In this document: piece by piece, positions 55,643 through 64,000 of the stretch
Numbering within the stretch: position 1 is the first letter of the stretch
Layout: every line of letters begins with the position of its first letter
Assembly: GCF_020520425.1 (NCBI RefSeq)
Contig: NC_079492.1
Location: forward strand, 144,429,861 to 144,493,860
DNA length: 64,000 nucleotides
Direction of reading: 5' to 3'
Source of the DNA: Spinacia oleracea
Lineage: Eukaryota > Streptophyta > Magnoliopsida > Caryophyllales > Amaranthaceae
Notes under the pieces: generated by a model
Databases searched by the model: none
Told to the model about the DNA's origin: nothing
The model's input: the letters and a program-made list of their open reading frames with translations, nothing else
Position numbers and translations under genes: made by a program

Positions 55643-56378
55643 TACTAATTATAACTGACAGGCCGTGATAGATAATGAGCTTACTAAACCTCATAAATAC
55701 TCAACCAACTACCCTCTCTAAATTTACCCTATCCCTCCTTACTTTTCACCCAAATACACTTTTCACCTTTAACCTTCTCACCCACTCCGACTGACATAAA
55801 TCCGACAACAAAATCCGGCAACCACCACTCCGGCGAGGGGCAATTTCCCGCGCAACGTAAACCTCCGACGAACTTTTGTTTTTTGTCGGCAAAACTTACA
55901 GAGACTTTTACAGTTTGAATTTTCACCATGGTGAAGAGTTCTGCAGTCATGGCAAGAGCTCAAATAGAGTGGTGGAAGTCTCAAACTGGGGATTATGAAA
56001 TATCGTCCGTCAAGTGTACCACAGTACAAGTATCATCAGCAACTGGGAGGAGAGGTCTAGTTTCCCCTTGTTAGTGGGCAAATAGATATCCTATCTAAGT
56101 TGGGCCTCCTGCATTAGTACCATAACACAAAGGAATTCCTAACACAAATGCTTAGTAGTTAATACTTCGTACAATACAAATACAATATTTTTATATTGGC
56201 AGGTAATAAAAATAAAGCCCCCAAAGTCCCATTTTACACCCTCAGCCCCAATTAGGCCCATTGGACCCAGCCTCTTCCATCCTCATTTTCCACACTTTTT
56301 TATTTATTTTGAAGGGAAGTGAAAATCCGAATTTCCATATAACAAAAAAAATGGTGTATAACCAACATGTGCACAGAT
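55643..56378. other. Intergenic with a possible small frame
   Basis: A 48-codon frame (55928-56074, plus) reads MVKSSAVMARAQIEWWKSQ and onward to a stop. It is preceded by DNA richer in GC than its surroundings (55790-55900), like a leader. I recognise no family; it may be a gene fragment. Otherwise no gene is seen. Confidence 0.3.
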
Positions 56379-56719
56379 TAAAGATGGTCGTGGGCCACCC
56401 AGGTCCGAGGCCCGACCCGGCTTGGCACCTGGCACGAAAAAAAAGTACGTCGTGGCACGAGCACGAAGTCATGGTTCGTGGGACGGGTTTGGGCCGCATT
56501 TTTTTGAAAAAGCACGACAATACCCGACATGACAAAGCACCTAAATTTAGTAAAAATTAGGCTTAGGCAAGACAGCTCGTGGATCTGGAACCTATTTTGA
56601 ACTTTTCAGCCCGACTCCACCCGGTATAATGGAGAGTGGGCCTAACATGGGACCGGCCTGTTCAGGCTCACGTTCCGTGAACTTTGTCCGAAGCCCGGTC
56701 CGTCCCACATCCATCTTTA
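56379..56719. mobile_element. hAT-type MITE, TAAAGATGG family
   Basis: Starts TAAAGATGGTCGTGGG and ends CCCACATCCATCTTTA. The GC-rich interior with GGCACGA and GCCCGACCC words matches the family at 17975-18338. The target duplication is not preserved. Confidence 0.75.
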
Positions 56720-57278
56720 CCGAAACTCAAATGCTTAGTAGTTAGAGTGATGGGGTGTGATCATTGCCCTGCCGACAACAATTTTCCACAAAATTTAAGT
56801 GCGGTGGTAAATTGATTTAGAGTAATGGGGTATGATCATATGTATTAAGAATTTACGGACTATCAACGGATAGGAAATTTTGTAATTGTTTTCAAGTATA
56901 CACAACCAAAGATCAAACTCCAATGCCTAAGTGACCCAATTGAAACTCTATAGATAGCCATTAAATCAAATTTTGCTAGTTTACTAGTTTTGACTTGTAT
57001 TGTTGATCACTATTCACTAACTATACGGGGGAAAAAAAAATCGTAGAAAATATTTATTAAGTCATCCAGCACATAGCTCCAGTTAGTTAAGAATTTGGGT
57101 TCTAGTTGATTGAAATTTGGATGCGATAAAGAATCAAACCATGTGAGATGTAAACCTTCGAACACTAACCAGCTGAGAGTATGTTGTGACTTAACTCCTC
57201 CATGATGCTTGAAGACCGGTGGTAGTGGCGTTTGGCGAGGGATTGCCTTTTTGTCATTGGAAATTTTGTTAATATGAA
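56720..57278. other. Intergenic, no gene seen
   Basis: AT-rich; two near-repeats of 'GGGTRTGATCAT' at about 56752 and 56830 suggest a small duplication. Confidence 0.35.
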
Positions 57279-57711
57279 CTAGCTTTTGAGCTCGTTTATA
57301 GAACGGGCGGTTGTATAGTGGTTGTTCAGATGTCCTTTGAAGTTTTAATTAGTGATTACTTTTGATTTTTGGTAATATATGAATTAAATAGAGGTGTAAT
57401 TTGAAGGTTGGAAAAATATAAAAATTATATGTTGAATAAATATTGGATGTTAAAGGGTGGCGTGGAAGAGACTAATGAGTATATAAGACTATTAATAACT
57501 TGATGTTGAATAAGGAAAATAGAGTGGAAGAGACATTATAAGTTGTAAATCATAGAAACAATAAAGAAAAATTGAAAAAAAAAAAACAAAACAAAATAAT
57601 GGATGAAAAGAGAGATGCCACATGTCTTCTAATAATAAGATGGCACATGACTTCTAATAATCTATGATGTTCCTTTTTAAATACTAGGTATAGACTATCT
57701 ATATATATAGA
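57279..57711 (-). mobile_element. Non-autonomous Helitron
   Basis: The minus strand starts TCTATATATATAGATAG after an A, and CCTAGTATTTAAAAAGGAAC follows. It ends GCCCGTTCTATAAACGAGCTC (a short hairpin) then AAAAGCTAG before a T. The same family as 43266-43653 by start, end and several internal blocks. 433 bp, non-coding. Confidence 0.78.
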
Positions 57712-58239
57712 TTAAGAAAAAGATGGGCAGAAAGAGGCAAATTTTGGGCCAGGGTCGAAACTAGGCCCAACCATAAAATGATTAGGGTCAAGTCTGGCAA
57801 TGCTACATCTTTGGACCGAGTATCGTTGGCCCAAACTTAGTCATTATTTGGGCTTTTAAAAAAAATGTCTCTTCATATTAAAACATGTTTGTTTTCTCCA
57901 TCGTATTTGTTAATACGCATAAAATCTAATTAAGCATGTAATCATGATCTGATCTTCGGAATCCAAAGTGAATATGCTTTGAAGTATCTTCAACAAACTT
58001 GTGACTCAAGCATTTGACTTAACTTAAATTATTCCACATAATTAATACACTTATTTGCAACTACTGATGTCAACATGTAATGAAATACCTGTACACAACC
58101 AACTTGCAATTTACAAAAAATGGACTCATAACAAAACTACATTATTGACAAATGACAAATACATAAGAAATGGCCTTTATATATGGAATACTATGAGTTC
58201 CTATAACTTGGAAATAAGTTTCTAATGGTTTGGCATATT
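57712..58239. other. Intergenic, no gene seen
   Basis: AT-rich, no open frame of note. Confidence 0.4.
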
Positions 58240-58385
58240 TGTGATGTCAACTGGTTTGGCTGGTTAGGTTTTAAGGAGCTGGTACCCAAGACCTGAGATC
58301 GAATACCGTCTATATCATTTTTTACCTTGTCCGTTTTTGCTCTCTTTACATCAAAAGTAAATAAATAAATTACTTGTCATACTTT
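58240..58385 (+). mobile_element. SINE-like element
   Basis: TTGGCTGGTTAGG (A-box-like, near 58256) and GAGATCGAATACC (B-box-like, near 58296) are spaced as in a tRNA gene. A T-rich and then A-rich tail with AAATAAATAAAT follows. The ends are approximate. Confidence 0.45.
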
Positions 58386-59769
58386 GAAGCCTTTTTTTAA
58401 CGTTTATTTAAATGCTTCCCTTCTGTTGCAGATCGATTAAGAACTTTCAGTACCGATGAATGACTATGAAAGGTTTTATTTTCTCTAAGTAAATTATGAA
58501 AGAGAATACTATACTTTGGATAAACATGTGTTCAATTCGATATTAGTATGTTTCGTACGAGACTGTCTCGATTTAAATCAAAACGGACAGTATAAAGGTG
58601 TAATTCCTTATAAACCATAAGTTGTTTTGTAATACGAAGTAATTTTTAAAAGTTGTGTAATAATCCGCACTCCACAAAAATTAGTCCTGTCATTGACAAT
58701 AATCTATGCGTAAAATCTTAAGTCTCACTGCACCCTGAAATACGGTGACGCCTCTCACAATTTTTTACAATTGGTTACAGAGTAAGTACTACTCCATACT
58801 TGATAACTTGATAATATTATCAGAGCCGTGTTCGAAATTCAAATTACACCCATTAATGACAGCTGGTTTATGAATCCAGTGATCCGATCCACTGAAAGGG
58901 AAATAAAAAATTATATATTTGAGCCTTCTCTGTTAAATTATAATTACGCTCAATACTAAAACAAGTGATCACTACTTGCTCCATAAATTTGTGAATTTTG
59001 TAGCCATGTCAACCAACATTTTGTACACTTGAGGGTACTTATCAATTTAATCATTTTATACTTGGTTTCCTAGGCATTTTTAAAGAGTGTCACCATCCAA
59101 GTCGATTTTCTGATCCAAAAAATCAATACTACCAATTAGAAACGTTTTCTTCAATCGTGGAATATGCTACAAGTCAATTCATTCATTTGAACATCATTTT
59201 GGATCTTGATTATTTTAGATGAATTCTTAGTTTCGTCTATTCTTGATCAATCTTGTGATCCTTAGTTCTATATTTATGACCTTTTGTGACTCTGAAAATG
59301 TAAAACCCCTGTTTGTTTTGTTTTTTTCTTAATTTTATTGTTGACAATATTTAATTAAACATAAATCATTGTACAATTTTTTATTTTTTATTTTTTTATA
59401 ATCAATCATTGTACAATATTTGTTATTAACTTTTTAGTTATTGACGTAAATTGAAGAAAAATGAGCATTAACATTCCCTTTTTGGATAGGTACATAACTA
59501 CATATGGGCTTTGACCCACCTATCTTATGTATTTGGGCCCATTCGTGAGGAAACCTACCTTGTGAGTAGAATAGACCTAATTAACAATGGTCATGCAAGA
59601 AAAATGTGCGGGGTTGGGTAGTCCAAAACGCGTGATTTAACCAAAATCAAGCCTTATCCAGAAAAATCAACACAAACCAGTTTTGGTCCGAAAAACTTGT
59701 CCTGGTTTCGCAATCTTGGGCATGAGATTTTTGTGTTAAAGTCCAACCTAAACCGATTTTTCATCACCG
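58386..59769. other. Intergenic, no gene seen
   Basis: AT-rich, no conserved coding block. Confidence 0.4.
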
Positions 59770-59890
59770 TTTGATCACCTACTTTACCTCTAAAGTGGAG
59801 GGAGGGGTATTAACTTCCCACAAGTCCTAGCGATAAGATTTGAACTTGAGACCTTAAAGACAAATCGTTAGCAGAATTCCCACAAGTAGA
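59770..59890 (-). mobile_element. SINE-like fragment
   Basis: On the minus strand GGTCTCAAGTTCAAATCTTA contains a B-box-like GTTCAAATC. Similar strings occur in plant tRNA-derived SINEs. No clear A box or tail; possibly truncated. Confidence 0.35.
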
Positions 59891-61087
59891 AAAAGTCTTG
59901 CATGGTAGTATAATTACCTTCTATGTTAGTGAAACTCTCGAAACTAATTATAAATATATTGAATTGTCCACGATATTTTCAAGGCTATATTTACGGTGTC
60001 ATATAAATTTTTCATCCTTTTGAATTGAAAAGTCAAAAAAAATAACTCATTAATGGATATCTAAAAAGCAACAAAGAATTTTGTTCCCCATGTATGTATT
60101 CTTTTCGTCTTGCAACATTACTTGCATAGTAACTAGAGAAGGAAGGTGCTAATTAGGGTATCAAGTTAAGTTTTGATGATCACATATTAAAATTCTACTA
60201 TGTCAATGTTAGAGGAGGCTAAGTGTAAAGGATAAAGAAGTGAAAGTTTTGATTTGCACCACTAAACAATCTAGAGGGACCAAATTTCCACTCATCCATT
60301 TTTCTAAAAAAAGAATATTAAAAAAAAATGTGATAAAAAAATAATAATTAAATTGATATTAATATATGATTAGATGGATGCAAATATGCAATTGAGAAGG
60401 TTAAGGAATCCACTAACAAAGTTTCAAGTAATCGCCTAATTCCCATGATTGTATTCACATGGATTCCAATCTCATATGCTTTGATTTCTTTGGCTTTGCG
60501 CCGTGCAAATAGTTTGCATAAATAAACAAATCAATAATAGTTCTCCATTAATTATACTTTGCCTTTTTAATTTATTTATTTAATTAATTAATTAAACCTT
60601 TGAAATAGTGCAAACCTTAATAATGCTGAAACCTAGGAGTTGATGGTTCATTATAAAAATAAAATGATTAGAGCAAAACGCTTACTCATAATTCAACTTG
60701 GGGTGTTTCTGATTCGCAAGCCAAAGACCAAGTGCATTAGAGATAGGAAACCAACACCAACCGTATTGGTCTCCACGTGGGAGTTCTTCTTCTTTTTTTT
60801 TTCTCCCTCTTGTTTTGGAGGATTTTTTGGGTTGAGTTTGGATCAGATCATATTCGATTTTATTATCAATAGACTATCATTGGAATAAAATTAATCATCA
60901 ATAACTATATTTAGTATCGAGCCAATTCGGGTTAGATTGGGTTAAAATCAAGCCTGGTACACTTTTTAATTAAAGTGATTTCACCTATAATTAGATCTCA
61001 GATCAAGTGATATGGATCTGATAATCGCATACAAACCAATTTCTCGAGTTTACTCATAATAATATTTATTAGTGAGCCGCTCATAAT
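59891..61087. other. Intergenic, no gene recognised
   Basis: AT-rich. The 82-codon frame at 60640-60888 has no family likeness. Confidence 0.4.
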
Positions 61088-61411
61088 TAAAGATGGTTGT
61101 GGGTCGTGGCAGGTTGTGCCTTGTGCCGAGCCCATGTGGCCTTGGGCCTGAATAAGTCCGACACTCGCCAAGTCCTCTTGTTATGTGTTTGGTTTTTTCA
61201 TGCCTATAATTACAAAATAATGGTCTAGACTCTTGTGTCATGTTTACGATCCTAGCCCAAATTCACTCAATTTAACGTGCTTTTTTAGTGTCGGACATGC
61301 CTTGTCATTATTTTTCCAAAGAAAAAAAAAATATGATGTGTGTTGTCGGTTGTATTTTTCCGTTTTGGGTTGTCTCGTATCTCAGGTCGACCAGGTCCAA
61401 CACCATCATTA
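61088..61411. mobile_element. Diverged hAT-type MITE, TAAAGATGG family
   Basis: Starts TAAAGATGGTTGTGGGTCGT; a weaker complementary end CCATCATTA at 61411. Internal CGTGCT, GTCGGACATGCCTTGTC and GGGCCTG-like words match the family at 17975-18338. Confidence 0.5.
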
Positions 61412-61608
61412 CTTGCAGTGTTTCCTCCCCTTTTCACCCTAACATTTTATTTTCCTGGTTTAAGTTTTTGGGGCGATTAAACCACACGGACAACATTCAT
61501 ATACAAAGTATTACAAATGCCGAAGTGGACATCTGAACTTACGATCTACTATTGTACACAAACGACCAGTCTTAAATTTTAAACACTAGGTCACACAATA
61601 ATTCGAGT

Positions 61609-61837
61609 CTGGATCCTCTAGAGTTTTAATAAAACTCTACAAGGTAGAGTTTTAATAAAACTCTACAAGGTAGAGTTTTATCTAAATCATACATTTTAAA
61701 ATCAATGGCTCATATTGATCAGAAAAAATATGGAAACCTTTGGAAAGATAATATATGAACCATTGATTTTTCATTCAATGCTTGATATGCTCAAACTCTA
61801 CCTTATAGAGTTATTTTAGAACTCTAGAGGATCCAAA
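61609..61837. mobile_element. MITE with GGATCCTCTAGAG ends and internal tandem repeat
   Basis: Ends TGGATCCTCTAGAG and CTCTAGAGGATCCA are complementary, followed inside by CTCTACAAGGTAGAG and CTCTACCTTATAGAG. A unit of TTTTAATAAAACTCTACAAG plus GTAGAG repeats in tandem at 61624-61680. AATAATTC occurs outside both ends (61597 and 61842), a possible long target duplication as in Mutator-like elements. Confidence 0.7.
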
Positions 61838-63472
61838 ACCCAATAATTCAAGTTTGTATATTCTAATATATTTTCTCACAATAAGTTAGATTAGGAGAGT
61901 TGCCTAGTTGCCTTTTAGGCTAATTACAAGTGACACAAACTGTACTAAAAATGACCAATTATTGTCACATGTCGGAGAGGCCATTATGGATCTAGAAAAG
62001 TACTCTAAGTCACAACTACACAAGTAGTAAAAGCCCGGTCCTTTCTTCTGTAGGACTCATGTGAACTGTTGGGTCAATTTGAAGTAAATAGTTTCATCAG
62101 TAATTTAGTACAATACCCAATTCAATTATTGTACCATGTACCATGATCTACCATCTAAATTACAGATCCGTTTTACAAAAACTGTTTTGGATTATCTCTA
62201 ATTCTCTATGAATGTTGGTGTTTGATAAGATATTTCAAACTTCAACCTTTAAAAGTAAAGTGTAACCATTTTTATGAAACAGAGAAGAAGACTGATTAAG
62301 TATACTGTAATGATTATCCGGTACCAATGTGTTGTCAAACACTCAAACACCATGTACTATAGGGGACAAGTCTTTTGTAATTTTAACGATTACTTGAAGG
62401 ATTGATAGACTAGTCCGATCATGTGCAAATTGTTTATTTTCGTACAAGAATGGATAATGGAGGTCCCTCCGTTCCAAAATAAATACCACATTTAACTTTA
62501 AGCGTTACATAGTACTATTTAAAGTATTTAGATGAGTATTAAATTTTCTAATTAAACTATTACTAATGGACCACTTACATAAGGTTCTAGTGCATCGAAC
62601 TAATCGCAATTATTAGGTGAGTTTATCTTGGGTAAGTACCACGGAGTAATTAGTTGGAATTGGTAAAGGAAGAGGACCACAAATATAAATATGATCTATA
62701 ATGCATAAAGCTTTCTTCTTTAATGCTAAATTTAGTAGTATTATGGAATATCTCCCTTTCAATGAGTTTTGTTCTTTACAAAGAAAACAACTTTTTAATT
62801 TTTTGTCTAACATGGTTAATCATGTATAAAAGTTCTTGTGTATATTCTGTATACAATAAATTTATTGTATATCGTGTAACTTTTAATCAGTTCGGTTTAA
62901 TTTTTAACTTGTTTTGATTTATTTTGTATATTACCCTTTTTTAATAGTTTGTGAATGATGTACTTTAATTACTATTTAATATTAATAGAAGAAAAAGAGA
63001 ATGACTCTTCCAAAATGGCAAAGGTCGTTATTAGCACCTTTAAATTAAATTAATAATGACTTTAATAGAGATTAAAGCATGGGGTTTTATTAAAATAGCA
63101 ATCAACAGGTGTCGATCAGTAAAGTGAATGATACCAAATCTACCTTAATGCCTAATTTTTGCAAAGACAGTCAGACATTTCACATAACATACTACTCATT
63201 GGTTTGTCCTCAACTATTTCTATCTAACCCTTTTACAATAAGAAAATACGTTTCTACGTTTTTTTAGAGGTACTTAACTCGCTAATCCATAGCCAATTAG
63301 AATATAAAAAAATTTGGATCCGACCCGAAATCCGATTGGAGCAAGCTCTTCCAACAAATGATGTTGCGTTCGGTACTCAATTATGATTGAACCCTAATAT
63401 TGAACAACCCCGTTGCTAGACTCTCACTAAAACGGATTTGAGTCGAGCCAACTCATAACTAAGGTGTTAGAG
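61838..63472. other. Intergenic, no gene recognised
   Basis: AT-rich. CCCTCCGTTCCAAAATAAAT at 62465 resembles a Stowaway end; a weak partner ACCACGGAGTAAT lies near 62640, so a decayed MITE is possible. The frames at 62613-62917 have no likeness to known proteins. Confidence 0.4.
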
Positions 63473-63713
63473 TGTTGAATATGTTATTATGGACTATGGT
63501 TGTCTGACTACGTCTATTTTACTGGATTTCTGCATCTGTCTGGAGAATATTATATAAATTCCTTGGGTCATAACCGAATTGTATTTTGTAAATTGTACTC
63601 CTCGAGATCAATAAGACTCCCCCTTCTTTACTTGTGGACGTAGCTAACACATTGTTAGCGAACCACATTAAATCTTTGTGTTCTTACTTATCTTTCTTAC
63701 TTCCGTTATAACA
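63473..63713 (+). mobile_element. Probable solo copia LTR, about 241 bp
   Basis: Starts TGTTGAATATGTTATTATGG and ends TTCCGTTATAACA (TG...CA). Internal ATAAGACTCCC and CTTTGTGTTCTTACTTATC are typical of plant copia LTR 3' parts. No matching internal region or clean 5-bp duplication was found. Confidence 0.55.
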
Positions 63714-64000
63714 TGAGGTATGAAAAAAGCATTTTCCCAACAAATGTTGTTGTTTCCCAGACTTGAACTCGAACTCGAACTCGAACTCTGGTTAAGTTGA
63801 AACAACTCCTGTATCTATTGAGGATCCTTGCACTTGATAGATCTATTTTAGGTTAATTATCAGCATAATGGTAGCTTAGTTGCGCTTATCCACTTGATCA
63901 AAAGGGGTTAAATAAATTAATATAGTGGCAAAAAGATCAAGGAAAATGATCAAAGCAATGATCTCATGTTGCACCCATAAATTGCAAACATTTAATTAAA
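63714..64000. other. Intergenic with a (GAACTC)4 microsatellite
   Basis: Four copies of GAACTC at 63765-63788. No gene. Confidence 0.6.

Noticed and set aside
1-64000. CRISPR arrays, operons, prophage or bacterial defence systems
   Set aside because: No regularly spaced repeats, ribosome binding sites or prokaryotic gene clusters; introns, tRNA layout and transposons are those of a plant nucleus.

Overview
The window reads as nuclear DNA of a dicot plant. The overall base composition is AT-rich, genes are split by introns with GT/AG borders and lie far apart, and the space between them is packed with plant-type transposable elements (Ty1/copia and Ty3/gypsy LTR elements, a LINE, SINE-like pieces, Helitrons, and hAT-, Stowaway- and PIF-type MITEs). 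The recurring short string ACTCCGTA and the MITE families remind me of Amaranthaceae (spinach, beet or quinoa relatives), but that placement is inference.

Host genes are few. On the minus strand, 2524-5864 is a three-exon KELP transcriptional coactivator (DEK_C plus PC4 domains; the exons join to exactly 179 codons plus a stop). Also minus, 15357-16499 is an intronless glutaredoxin-like protein with four C-terminal CxxC pairs. The minus strand at 40919-41476 carries a PADRE/DUF4228 protein. The minus-strand gene at 46827-49828 is a five-exon DCD-domain, Asn-rich protein (NRP/B2-like; 354 codons plus a stop). A tRNA-Cys(GCA) gene is at 43773-43844, minus. An intron-bearing broken copy of a Pumilio/PUF gene lies at about 10495-11560, minus.

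The rest is a record of nested insertions. At 23140-29460 an old LINE is split by a 5.2 kb copia element with 248-bp LTRs and a GAGAC target duplication. At 34996-40391 lies a second copia element of a related family, with LTRs that look identical and an open coding region, so it is very young. At 29761-34071 a Stowaway-type element is interrupted by a 2.9 kb LTR-like unit. At 20581-21115 one Stowaway MITE sits inside another. At 53807-55642 a Stowaway MITE is interrupted by a 1.55 kb element with long terminal inverted repeats that carries a piece of a host CHCH-domain (mitochondrial twin-Cys family) gene; the related MITE at 20670-20942 serves as the empty site. Three small Helitrons (34185-34541, 43266-43653, 57279-57711) show TC starts, 3' hairpins and CTAG ends between A and T. 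Between 41745 and 43765, just beside the tRNA gene, a diverged segmental tandem duplication has one copy hit by a MITE and the other by a Helitron.

The genes do not form a pathway or operon; each has its own promoter. No CRISPR array, phage or bacterial-type system is present. The most unusual items are the host-gene-carrying nested TIR element, the decayed Pumilio copy, a near-perfect 55-bp foldback at 362-487, and 38-G and 18-C homopolymer runs.
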